From positions 1 through 5,855 of the forward strand of contig CALBOC010000124.1 in assembly GCA_937896705.1 (NCBI GenBank): a stretch of DNA of 5,855 nt. The letters run 5' to 3'. Source of the DNA: an uncultured Micrococcaceae bacterium (GTDB lineage: Bacteria > Actinomycetota > Actinomycetes > Actinomycetales > Micrococcaceae). Every line of letters begins with the position of its first letter. Positions within the stretch are counted from its first letter, which is position 1. A program made the position numbers and the translations under genes. The notes under the pieces are model-generated. The model searched no databases and was not told the origin of the DNA. It saw nothing but the letters and a program-made list of their open reading frames with translations. Below, piece by piece: positions 1-5,855 of the stretch.

Positions 1-2315
1 CCATCGAGCGTGCCCCAGTACTCGAACCAGGTCGTACCGCGTCGTTCACGCAGTTCCTGGATGAGATTGCGAGCGTCTTCTAGCGCCCCCAGGGTGATGA
101 GCGCGTGTGCCTTATAGGTCAAAAAGCCGCGCTGGGTATTGCGGAAGGAGGCCGCTCGCGGAACAGAGGCGGCTGTGACGACCCCTGCGGCATCGTCCTG
201 GACCCGCGCGATTTCGACCTTGGCCATGATTGATAGATCACGTCCGTAATGTTCCCAGTCGATATCGTTGGCTCGGCGTGCATGCGCGAGGTATTGTTCG
301 GGGTCTCGCTGGCATCTGACCGCAGCAATCGAGGCCCGAAGGGCGGCTCCGGTCAGTCGCGCCTCCAGATCTAAGGCATCGTGGCTGAACTCGTCCAGGG
401 TGTCGAGCACTTCTTCGGCTTGCTGGTATTTCCCCAGCAGCACCAGGACGTGGGCCAGGATCACACGGGGGGTTGCAGCGGTCCATGGTTCGCCGTGCAC
501 ACGCTCCAGGATGTCGACGGCCTGGGCTGCTATATCGTGTGCCAGAATGATGTCGCCGGTGGCCACGGCCGCACTGGCCAGCGGCACCAAGCAGTCGACT
601 TTAATGGCGATATCAGGCAGTTCAGCAGCGCGGTCTAAGAGTGCGGGAAGTGCTGCGCGAGTGACGTCAATATCGCCGTCGAGATGTGAAATCGCTACCG
701 CATAACAATCCAGTAGCAAAATGTACTCATTGGGGGAGACCATCCACCCCAGCCGCGCATCAGCGAGCTGTTCCGGATGGCTCGGGCTCTCCGCGAAGAG
801 TCGTTTCGCCATCGGGAGGAGATCAGTAATTTGACTGCGATCATTACTGCGCATCAGCATCATGACCATCATGAACACCAAAAAGGCCTGGAGGGTTTTC
901 TCATCCGGGGTGGTGTTTTGGGTGTTGAGAACATCTTGTATGCGGCGATGGGGGAATGGCTCATTGACCTGATAGACCCGCAGCATCACGATGAGGAACT
1001 CACGGAGCATACTGGGCGGGAAAGTCTCGATCTCCGGTAATAAGTCTAGACACCGGAAGCCAGTCTTCGCCCGGATATTGATCAGCACAAGCTCCGTGAT
1101 GAGTTCCTGGCGCTCGCACGGCTCTTGCGCCAGGTCAAGTGCCATGCGCAGGATTTCATTGGCGTTGAGAAATTGCGATTGCTGGCTGGCTTCCCGCGCA
1201 AACTGCGCGGTTTGTTCGCGCAGCTGGTCACTCCAGCTTTCCGCACCCTTGAGCATGTGTCGCACCGAACGGAAGCCGTCGGTGAGCTCGGCAAACAGGC
1301 GATGGACTTTCCGACCAAAGGCCGGGTCTACGGTCTCTCGGACCGCAGCACCGACCAGGTGGTGTTTGGGCACGATGGCTTGCCCGAAGTCCGACTCCAT
1401 GAGGACCCCGGCGCGAACTGCCTCATCGATGGCAGCCGGAATCTCCAGTTGCTGGCAGACCGATTGGAGGGCCAGCGGGGTGATTTCGTGTTCTGCCAGA
1501 CATACGATCTGAGCTATTTGTTGCGCTTCGCTACTGAGTTCGCGGTAGGCCCCCAGCAACGGGTTTTCCAGATCGCGGCTCCGGATGGGCAAATCCCAGG
1601 TTGTGTGGAGCTGGCGAACTTCCTCTTCGGTGACCTGGTTCAAAATACTGTCGACGCCCAGGAACGACCCTCCGGTGATCTCACTGAGCTGGAGCGCGTT
1701 GCGCATGGAGATGGTCACGCCAAAGCGTTGCATGGCTAACGCGCGGATGTCGTGTTCGTTTAACGGCTGCATTTCCACGTGGTGGTGGTGCGGGTTGGTC
1801 GCGGCCGTGTCAGCCAGCAGCTCTCCCAGGGAGCCGGGCTTATGTGGCGTTCGTGCCCCGCAGGCGATGAAGACGTTGCGACGATTGAATCGTGGAATCA
1901 TGTGGCGCAGGACCTGGATCGATTCGGGATCAATCCAGTGGACGTCATCGATGATGATGATGTGCCCTTCGTCGGGTCCCTCATTTTGTCCCAAGAGGCG
2001 GCGCACACATTCACGGGCGACGCCGATCGGCTGGAGCTGCGCGGTGGGTTCAAAGTTCCAGTCCGGGGCTACCCCCGCGGCCAGCAGGCGTTCGATGAAG
2101 CTGTAGGGTTCGCCGATTTCTAACCGGTCAGCGTTGACGAAGGTGACTTGCCAGCGGTCGTCTTCTCCCGCTTGAATCGCGAGGTGCCGTAGAAAGTGGG
2201 TTTTGCCCATTCCGGCGAGACCATCGACCAGGACCGTGCCCCCGCCGTAAGTATATGCACGGGTCAGAATCTCTGAGACCGCTTCGAGGCGCTCTGATTC
2301 TGGGTTGCGTAAGAT
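1..2315 (-). CDS. LuxR/MalT-like large ATP-binding (LAL) transcription regulator, 3' end outside window, start unclear
   Basis: Reading the complement triplet by triplet, this frame has no stop from 2333 down to base 1, about 771 codons when counted from 2315. Counting from 2315, a Walker A motif GLAGMGKT lies at residues 32-39 (2222-2199) and a Walker B-like HIIIIDDVHWID at 118-129 (1964-1929). The DDVHWxDP form is typical of STAND/AAA ATPases in large LuxR-family regulators. The second half is leucine- and alanine-rich helical sequence that resembles TPR-like repeats. Family members are usually about 850-1000 residues with a LuxR helix-turn-helix at the C-terminus, so that domain should lie beyond the left edge; I cannot see it. 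The start is odd: the frame opens after TAG at 2334-2336, and the only ATG before the middle of the domain (2210) lies inside Walker A. Position 2315 (ATC) is my provisional start. A frameshift from GTG 2397 is the alternative. The gene is divergent to the thioesterase-permease pair, so it may regulate that pair (inference). The ATPase family is clear; the effector and targets are unknown. Confidence 0.85.
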   Translation of the reverse strand, partial: MLRNPESERLEAVSEILTRAYTYGGGTVLVDGLAGMGKTHFLRHLAIQAGEDDRWQVTFVNADRLEIGEPYSFIERLLAAGVAPDWNFEPTAQLQPIGVARECVRRLLGQNEGPDEGHIIIIDDVHWIDPESIQVLRHMIPRFNRRNVFIACGARTPHKPGSLGELLADTAATNPHHHHVEMQPLNEHDIRALAMQRFGVTISMRNALQLSEITGGSFLGVDSILNQVTEEEVRQLHTTWDLPIRSRDLENPLLGAYRELSSEAQQIAQIVCLAEHEITPLALQSVCQQLEIPAAIDEAVRAGVLMESDFGQAIVPKHHLVGAAVRETVDPAFGRKVHRLFAELTDGFRSVRHMLKGAESWSDQLREQTAQFAREASQQSQFLNANEILRMALDLAQEPCERQELITELVLINIRAKTGFRCLDLLPEIETFPPSMLREFLIVMLRVYQVNEPFPHRRIQDVLNTQNTTPDEKTLQAFLVFMMVMMLMRSNDRSQITDLLPMAKRLFAESPSHPEQLADARLGWMVSPNEYILLLDCYAVAISHLDGDIDVTRAALPALLDRAAELPDIAIKVDCLVPLASAAVATGDIILAHDIAAQAVDILERVHGEPWTAATPRVILAHVLVLLGKYQQAEEVLDTLDEFSHDALDLEARLTGAALRASIAAVRCQRDPEQYLAHARRANDIDWEHYGRDLSIMAKVEIARVQDDAAGVVTAASVPRAASFRNTQRGFLTYKAHALITLGALEDARNLIQELRERRGTTWFEYWGTLD

Positions 2316-2397
2316 CTTTCTGCCCTCCCAGGTCTAGACCAACCATGCCAAGCGATTGCTCAAATTTGTGAGTGATGAGCTGATTTCTTTCGGGCAC
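2316..2397 (-). other. Possible out-of-frame N-terminal segment of the LAL regulator (GTG 2397)
   Basis: A second minus-strand frame starts at GTG 2397 and reads MPERNQLITHKF followed by EQSLGMVGLDLGG. It then continues out of frame over the Walker A region and stops near 2128, where its sequence becomes arginine- and serine-rich and looks like a shadow. Skipping one base near 2316-2330 would join it to the regulator frame, giving MVGLDLGGRKIL followed by NPESERLEAV. That resembles the usual GR-x-x-E-L-x-x-L beginning of this family. An internal ATG at 2346 is another possible start in this frame. No strong Shine-Dalgarno sequence precedes 2397 or 2346, which weakens the idea. The segment could simply be untranslated leader. 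Confidence 0.35.
2323..2329 (-). promoter_or_regulatory. Strong Shine-Dalgarno sequence ahead of a non-standard start
   Basis: The complement reads GGGAGGG, followed by seven bases and then ATC at 2315-2313, in frame with the regulator. Motif strength and spacing are those expected of a ribosome binding site. It is the best such site upstream of Walker A, but no ATG, GTG or TTG follows it. It either serves a rare AUC start, or marks a start codon lost by mutation or sequencing error, or is coincidental. Confidence 0.4.
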
Positions 2398-2431
2398 GAT
2401 GCGTTGTTGTTACTACAGGGTAGCTTGGAAC

Positions 2432-2461
2432 TCGACAGAGTGGAATAGCCTGGGGTAAACT
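2432..2461 (+). promoter_or_regulatory. Candidate promoter for the thioesterase-permease operon
   Basis: TCGACA (2432-2437) and TAAACT (2456-2461) are 18 bases apart and resemble -35 and -10 boxes. The -10 overlaps the -10 of the opposing candidate promoter, which would make the two transcription units compete. The resulting leader before the ATG at 2607 would be about 140 bases. A TTGAAT at 2469-2474 is another possible -35, but I see no good partner for it. Confidence 0.25.
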
Positions 2462-2484
2462 ATTTCTGTTGAATTTTCACTCAA
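2457..2484 (-). promoter_or_regulatory. Candidate promoter for the LAL regulator
   Basis: On the complement a -35-like TTGAGT (2484-2479) is separated by 16 bases from a -10-like TAGTTT (2462-2457), in the most AT-rich part of the divergent intergenic region. Transcription would begin near 2450, about 50 bases before GTG 2397 or about 135 before ATC 2315. The call rests on consensus similarity alone. Confidence 0.3.
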
Positions 2485-2527
2485 ATAATGACGTTCTGTC
2501 ATAGAGGGTGACCTTGCGGAGTTGTCC

Positions 2528-2576
2528 GGGGTCGTTTCATCCTCCACGCTCAGGCGGCTAAGGTGGTGCCGACCCC
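2528..2576 (+). repeat. Inverted repeat in the thioesterase leader
   Basis: GGGGTCG (2528-2534) is the exact reverse complement of CGACCCC (2570-2576). A shorter pair, CCAC (2544-2547) and GTGG (2563-2566), is nested inside, so the transcript could fold into a two-step hairpin. CTCC at 2542-2545 could instead pair with GGAG of the ribosome binding site (2597-2600). No T-run follows, so it is not a standard terminator. A regulatory role is speculative. Confidence 0.3.
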
Positions 2577-2595
2577 CTAGTTTAACGAACCGCAC

Positions 2596-2600
2596 AGGAG
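2596..2600 (+). promoter_or_regulatory. Ribosome binding site of the thioesterase gene
   Basis: AGGAG lies six bases before the ATG at 2607. This is good strength and spacing, and it fixes that start. Confidence 0.75.
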
Positions 2601-2606
2601 ATTTGA

Positions 2607-3020
2607 ATGTCCCAGGCCCCGCCAAATGCCCTCGAAATTCCCATTGAATTGCGCTGGTCAGATCAGGATCTACTCGGGCACGTCAACAATGCCAAGCTCA
2701 TGACGCTGGCCGAGGAAGCACGCATCCGCTCACTGGAGCGGTTGCGGCGCCAACTGCGGTTGGAGGGCCCCCTGGATATGGTCCTGCGGACCACGCAAAC
2801 CGATTTTTTGCGACCGGTCATGTATGAGGACGCCATAAAAGTTCTCGTGTGGATTTCTCGGATTGGCAACACTTCGTACGTGATGCAACACGAGCTGATT
2901 CAAAACGGTGAGGTCTGTGTGAGCGTTGAGGCGGTCGTCGTAATGTTTGACAGTCAGCAGCAAGCGCCAATGCCGCTGCCGGATGAGGTCCGGGCAGCGC
3001 TAGAATCGGTGGCGGCCTAA
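2607..3020 (+). CDS. Acyl-CoA thioesterase, 4HBT/FadM-like hotdog fold
   Basis: This 137-residue protein has the size of a single hotdog domain and is probably a soluble cytoplasmic enzyme that hydrolyses an acyl-CoA thioester to a free acid and CoA. Residues 16-30 read RWSDQDLLGHVNNAK, the signature loop and start of the central helix of the 4-hydroxybenzoyl-CoA thioesterase family. By that pattern Asp21 is the likely catalytic residue, with H25, N27 and N28 and the acidic AEEAR (35-39) also matching the family. FLRPVMYEDAI (67-77) and the strand around YVMQHELI (91-98) fit the following beta-sheet of the fold. The acyl substrate cannot be read from sequence; short-chain or aromatic acyl-CoA are both possible. 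A good AGGAG site supports the ATG. The gene lies 31 bases upstream of a lactate permease-family transporter on the same strand, so the two are probably cotranscribed. Confidence 0.88.
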   Translation: MSQAPPNALEIPIELRWSDQDLLGHVNNAKLMTLAEEARIRSLERLRRQLRLEGPLDMVLRTTQTDFLRPVMYEDAIKVLVWISRIGNTSYVMQHELIQNGEVCVSVEAVVVMFDSQQQAPMPLPDEVRAALESVAA

Positions 3021-3051
3021 GAGTCGACCGGGCGTGAAAGTGGGTTTGTGA

Positions 3052-4491
3052 GTGACCGTTGTGTTGGCAGCTGTCCCCATTCTGGTGGTGATCATGCTGC
3101 TGCTGACCCGCTTGCCCGCTTGGATGCCGCCGGTTGCCGGTGTGGTCAGCGCCCTCCTGGTGGGGCTGTGGGTACTCGACGCTCAACTCGGGGAGTTGGC
3201 CGAAACCGTCAGCGGCTCGCTGGTCACCATGGTCCAAGTGCTGGCGATTATCGCCGGTGGGGTGACGCTTGCTCGGGTTATGGATCGCACCGGTGCCCAA
3301 AAGCAACTGGCCGACTGGCTGGCAGCCGGAGGCGCCTCCCTGAGCTCTGCGCTAATGATGGCCAACGGCGTGGTGCCATTTATGGAATCCGTCACCGGTT
3401 TTGGCGTTTCGCTGATTATCGGGTTGCCGCTGACGCTGGCCTTCGGGTTTACCGCCTACCGGGCCGCGCTGATCACGCTGATGGGCATCGTCATTGGGCC
3501 CTGGGGTTCAATGGGTCCCGGCACGCTGTTGGGGGCTGACCTCGCCGGTCAACCGCTTACTGAATTTGGGCTAGCCACCGCCGTGGTGAACTTCCCGGCC
3601 GTGGTCATTTCCGGTATCGTGACCGCGTTCATCGCGGCCCGCCATACCAAGGTGCGCGGGATAAAGCTGGTCGGTTATCTGGCCGTTGGTGCGACCTCAG
3701 GGCTGCTGTTGGGCGTGTTGGTGTTGGTTTCCAACTGGTTGCTGGGCACTCCGGTTGCCGGTGCGGTTGGCGGGGCCATCATGTCGGTGGCCTGGTTGCT
3801 GATTGTGCGCCGCGGCCAGTTACGTCCCGGTCCTGGCGGGTCCATTGTGCCCTACGCCGTGCTGGTGATCGGCACAATCTTTGGGCAGGTCCTGACGTCG
3901 GGGTCCGAAGGGACCTGGTGGGCGCAGATCGTAGCCAGCCCGGCACTGTATGCCTTTGCCGGGGTCGCGGTGGCGCTTATCCAGCACGCCGGGCCGACCC
4001 CGGGTCTGGCACACGATGCGTTCAAGCTGTGGCTCAACACGGGGGTCCCCACCGCGCTCTACATCTTATTTGGGGTGGTCATGCAGGGCGGCCACATCGC
4101 CGAAACGTTGGCGCAGTCCCTGGCGAATCTGGGCAACGGCTATCTGGTCCTGATGCCGCTGGTCGGAGCATTGGGCGGATATATGACCGCTTCGGGTACC
4201 GGGACCAATGCGATGTTCGGACCCACCCAGGTCGCCGTCGGCACGCAACTCGATGTGCATCCGCAGTGGTCAATGGCGATGAACAACGCGGCCGGCTGCT
4301 GGGGCACGATCGCCTCGCCGGCACGTATCGAGCTGTCATATCAATTGGCTCGGGGTGCGTCGATGCACGACGAGGGCCCAATCGTCACGCGCGCACGGCT
4401 GTTGGCCGTGACCGTCCCGGTGCTGGGGGTCAGCGCCCTGGTATGGGGTGTGATGGCCTACTTCATACTTCCGGGACTACCGCCCCTTTAA
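3052..4491 (+). CDS. L-lactate permease (LldP) family transporter, short form
   Basis: This 479-residue, very hydrophobic membrane protein belongs to the LldP lactate/glycolate permease family, which moves small monocarboxylates with protons. Family-like conserved stretches are FMESVTGFGVSLIIGLPL (110-127), WGSMGPGTLLGADLAG (151-166), GGYMTASGTGTNAMFGPTQ (375-393) and NNAAGCWGTIASPARIELS (411-429). I see roughly 12 hydrophobic segments, for example near 3-19, 26-42, 57-75, 118-133, 138-150, 175-196, 206-228, 232-252, 265-282, 296-310, 331-347, 364-380 and 448-473. Family members such as E. coli LldP are about 550 residues, so this one is clearly shorter and divergent, and its substrate may not be lactate. 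The GTG at 3052 directly follows an in-frame TGA (3049-3051), so no earlier start is possible; only a weak AAGTGGG-like site precedes it. It follows the thioesterase by 31 bases, so it may carry an acid made or used by that pathway (inference). Confidence 0.85.
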   Translation: MTVVLAAVPILVVIMLLLTRLPAWMPPVAGVVSALLVGLWVLDAQLGELAETVSGSLVTMVQVLAIIAGGVTLARVMDRTGAQKQLADWLAAGGASLSSALMMANGVVPFMESVTGFGVSLIIGLPLTLAFGFTAYRAALITLMGIVIGPWGSMGPGTLLGADLAGQPLTEFGLATAVVNFPAVVISGIVTAFIAARHTKVRGIKLVGYLAVGATSGLLLGVLVLVSNWLLGTPVAGAVGGAIMSVAWLLIVRRGQLRPGPGGSIVPYAVLVIGTIFGQVLTSGSEGTWWAQIVASPALYAFAGVAVALIQHAGPTPGLAHDAFKLWLNTGVPTALYILFGVVMQGGHIAETLAQSLANLGNGYLVLMPLVGALGGYMTASGTGTNAMFGPTQVAVGTQLDVHPQWSMAMNNAAGCWGTIASPARIELSYQLARGASMHDEGPIVTRARLLAVTVPVLGVSALVWGVMAYFILPGLPPL

Positions 4492-4498
4492 AACCCAG

Positions 4499-4522
4499 CG
4501 CCGAGGTTATTTGCCCGCGGCG
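4499..4522. terminator. Probable bidirectional terminator between convergent genes
   Basis: CGCCGAGG (4499-4506) pairs with CCGCGGCG (4515-4522) over eight positions with one mismatch, leaving an eight-base loop. The hairpin sits in the 15-base gap after the permease stop and overlaps the last codons of the convergent small gene. On the minus strand it is followed by CTGGGTTTT, a short T-run; on the plus strand by TCGTCTTT. Both are weak but usable, so one hairpin may end transcription from both sides. Confidence 0.45.
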
Positions 4523-4749
4523 TCGTCTTTGAACGCGTTGACCACGAGATACGCTACGGCAACACCGATCAGCACGATGCCGATGACAAACGTTAGGACT
4601 GAGAAGTGGCCGGTGAAAAAATTCAAGGCCAGGGATGAACCCATAACCAGCGCGCCGATGACAAGCATAAGCGTCATTCCGACGGTTGCCGGCTTGGCGC
4701 GGCGGGGGTTATCTAGGTCTTGGTCGTCGAGTCCTCTGCGTGATTCCAT
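4507..4749 (-). CDS. Small two-helix membrane protein of unknown function
   Basis: This 80-residue protein is not one I recognise. An acidic/basic N-terminal tail (residues 1-22, with several Asp and Arg) is followed by two clear hydrophobic segments at about 23-45 (rich in L, V, M, G) and 50-72 (FVIGIVLIGVAVAYLVV), joined by a short FTGHFS loop, and by a charged tail ending in KDDAAGK. The two helices and short loop predict a membrane hairpin with both ends probably in the cytoplasm. The gene converges on the permease with 15 bases between stops. Upstream, a -10-like GATAAT ends six bases before the ATG, suggesting a leaderless mRNA; no Shine-Dalgarno sequence is seen. The regular coding pattern and hydrophobic design argue for a real gene, but no function can be assigned. 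Confidence 0.75.
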   Translation of the reverse strand: MESRRGLDDQDLDNPRRAKPATVGMTLMLVIGALVMGSSLALNFFTGHFSVLTFVIGIVLIGVAVAYLVVNAFKDDAAGK

Positions 4750-4755
4750 ACCGTC

Positions 4756-4784
4756 ATTATCGCCCGACCCGGAACACTACACAA
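4756..4784 (-). promoter_or_regulatory. Promoter of the small membrane protein, leaderless type
   Basis: On the complement TTGTGT (4784-4779) and GATAAT (4761-4756) are separated by exactly 17 bases. The -10 box ends six bases before the ATG at 4749, so transcription would be expected to begin at or next to the start codon itself. That layout is common for leaderless actinobacterial genes. Confidence 0.5.
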
Positions 4785-4814
4785 TTCCGCTCAGCCAGCA
4801 GGTCATGGTCCTAT

Positions 4815-4830
4815 TCGTTCTCAGGAACGA
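4815..4830. repeat. Small hairpin over the nitronate monooxygenase stop codon
   Basis: TCGTTC (4815-4820) and GAACGA (4825-4830) are perfect reverse complements around a four-base loop that contains part of the stop codon. No T-run follows on either strand, so it is a doubtful intrinsic terminator. It may stabilise the 3' end of the transcript or be chance. Confidence 0.3.
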
Positions 4831-5852
4831 TTCCCGGCCAACCATTCGACAATTTCAGCGGCCGGACCGGTTCGGGCCTGCAAATACCCGGTGCCGGCAA
4901 ATAAATGCGTCGACCGTGGGTCCATTGCGGCAATCGCTGCGCGTTTGATTGGGACGGTCAGCGCGTTGACTTCCGGGTAGATCGCCGGCGCCTGCAGCGC
5001 CATGAACTCATTGACGAGCGAACGCGATACCCGCCCGGAGTACACGCGCGTCGTCTGGGTGACCCCGGAGCGGTCTTCTTGCAACATTTTGCGGTGAATC
5101 GGGTTTGTCCCGGCTTCATCAGACAGCAGCAGGGCCGTGCCGACTGCGGCTGCAGCGGCCCCGTGTGCCAGGACTTCATGCACGTGTTCGGGGGTGACAA
5201 TCCCACCGGCTGCGACCAGTGGAATATCAACCACGTCGGAGACCGCATCCAGCAACTCCAACAGCGGAATGTCTTCGGGCTCGGCTAACGGGTCATGGAC
5301 CGAGCGGTGGCCACCAGCCTCGGGTCCTTGGACCACCAGAAAGTCCGCCCCGTGGTCGACCGCGTTGCGCGCCTCGGCGACGGTGGTGACCGTGACGCCG
5401 ACTTGGGTGCCCGAGTCATGCAGTCGGGCAAAGACCTCGGGAGCGGGTAGCCCGAAGGTAAAGGACACAATGGGCCATTCCTCGGCGGCGTCGAGTTTGG
5501 CATCCCAATCGTCAGAAACATCTGCGCCGGCCTGTTCGACGGTGAGAAGTTCGACCCCGAGTCGATCAGCAAATGGCAGGAGCTTTTCCCGGAAATCAGC
5601 TAGCCGCTCGGTTCGCTGTTCCTGGCTTTTGACCGGATCCACTGCGGTATTGGCAACATCCGGTACGAAAAGGTTCACGCCCACGGCACCGGCGTCAGCC
5701 ACTGCACGATAGTCTTCGGCGAGCTGCTGGGCTGTTTTATTGCCACCACCCAGAAACCCTAGTGCCCCGGTGGAAGCGACTGCTCGGGCCAGCGCTGTCG
5801 AGGACGGCCCGCCGGCCATTGGTGCGGCCACGATAGGGTGCCGGAATTCCAT
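4821..5852 (-). CDS. Nitronate monooxygenase (NMO / 2-nitropropane dioxygenase family)
   Basis: This 343-residue protein matches the usual length of FMN-dependent TIM-barrel nitronate monooxygenases, which oxidise alkyl nitronates such as propionate 3-nitronate with O2 and so detoxify nitro compounds. The N-terminus RHPIVAAPMAGGPS (4-17) followed by GALGFLGGGNKT (29-40) is the family opening. VVQGPEAGGHRS (173-184) holds the conserved EAGGH, whose His182 is the expected catalytic base. PLVAAGGI (211-218) and AVGTALLLSDEAG (236-248) fit the phosphate-binding end of the barrel. YSGRVSRSLVNEFM (271-284) is also family-like. No signal peptide or membrane segment is visible, so it is presumably cytoplasmic. 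The ATG at 5852 fits the family start, but only three upstream bases are in the window, so a slightly longer N-terminus and the promoter cannot be excluded or seen. Some relatives are enoyl-ACP reductases (FabK-like) or other flavin oxidoreductases, so the substrate remains unproven. The gene is followed by a separate promoter for the small membrane protein. Confidence 0.88.
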   Translation of the reverse strand: MEFRHPIVAAPMAGGPSSTALARAVASTGALGFLGGGNKTAQQLAEDYRAVADAGAVGVNLFVPDVANTAVDPVKSQEQRTERLADFREKLLPFADRLGVELLTVEQAGADVSDDWDAKLDAAEEWPIVSFTFGLPAPEVFARLHDSGTQVGVTVTTVAEARNAVDHGADFLVVQGPEAGGHRSVHDPLAEPEDIPLLELLDAVSDVVDIPLVAAGGIVTPEHVHEVLAHGAAAAAVGTALLLSDEAGTNPIHRKMLQEDRSGVTQTTRVYSGRVSRSLVNEFMALQAPAIYPEVNALTVPIKRAAIAAMDPRSTHLFAGTGYLQARTGPAAEIVEWLAGNRS

Positions 5853-5855
5853 GAG

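Noticed and set aside
1947..1961. Short trinucleotide run (GAT repeats), and a similar GTG run near 1779-1790
   Set aside because: They encode the isoleucine run of Walker B and a histidine run in the regulator; too short to be treated as a microsatellite.
268..2123. A series of plus-strand open frames (for example 268-705, 991-1512, 1125-1739, 1585-2106, 1779-2123)
   Set aside because: They lie opposite the continuous regulator frame, overlap one another, and have low-complexity Arg/Ser/Ala-rich products without recognisable domains. They are shadows of a GC-rich gene.
2199..2210. ATG at 2210 as the start of the regulator
   Set aside because: It lies within the Walker A motif, so starting there would remove the glycine-rich loop and the preceding strand. 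It is the first standard start codon in frame but biologically unlikely.
2488..2511. Seven-codon plus-strand frame (MTFCHRG) that could be a leader peptide
   Set aside because: No ribosome binding site precedes it, no run of regulatory codons is present, and such a short frame is expected by chance.
2413..2625. Minus-strand 70-residue open frame across the intergenic region
   Set aside because: It overlaps the start of the thioesterase and both candidate promoters, has no family features and no good ribosome binding site.
3918..4532. Plus-strand 204-residue frame inside the permease gene
   Set aside because: It is wholly overlapped by the clearly conserved permease frame apart from the last 40 bases and is rich in Gly, Arg and Ala like a shifted-frame shadow.
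4905..5712. Plus-strand frames opposite the nitronate monooxygenase (4905-5288, 5137-5712)
   Set aside because: The minus-strand gene has conserved family motifs through the same region; these products are low-complexity shadows.

Overview
The window looks like chromosomal DNA from a moderately high-GC actinobacterium. GC-rich third codon positions, GTG starts, a large LuxR-type ATP-binding regulator and a probable leaderless gene all point that way. A member of the Micrococcales is possible, but nothing here fixes the genus. I see no tRNA, rRNA, CRISPR array, insertion sequence or att site.

Layout. (1) The left 40% (1 to about 2333, minus strand) is one uninterrupted reading frame of 777 codons that runs off the left edge. 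It encodes the N-terminal ATPase and helical-repeat part of a large LuxR/MalT-like (LAL type) transcription regulator, and its C-terminal DNA-binding domain must lie outside the window. Its 5' end is abnormal: no ATG, GTG or TTG exists in frame between the upstream stop (2334-2336) and an ATG inside the Walker A motif. Either a +1 frameshift joins it to a GTG-started segment at 2397, or it starts at a rare AUC codon that has a strong Shine-Dalgarno sequence. (2) An AT-richer divergent intergenic region (2398-2606) has candidate promoters on both strands and a possible structured leader. (3) On the plus strand follow a hotdog-fold acyl-CoA thioesterase (2607-3020) and, 31 bases later, a short divergent member of the LldP lactate permease family (3052-4491), probably one operon. 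(4) Converging on these is a small two-helix membrane protein (4507-4749, minus), separated by only 15 bases and sharing a likely bidirectional terminator hairpin. Its promoter spacing suggests a leaderless mRNA. (5) The right end (4821-5852, minus) is a nitronate monooxygenase-family flavoprotein, complete from its ATG at 5852 if that is the true start.

How they may work together. The divergent regulator may control the thioesterase-permease pair. The thioesterase would release a free carboxylate from a CoA thioester, and the permease would move a small monocarboxylate across the membrane. This functional link is inferred from gene order only. The nitronate monooxygenase and the small membrane protein look like separate transcription units and show no evident link to the pair. 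I found no convincing new multi-gene system. The most unusual points are the broken or unconventional start of the regulator and the thioesterase-permease pairing next to it.
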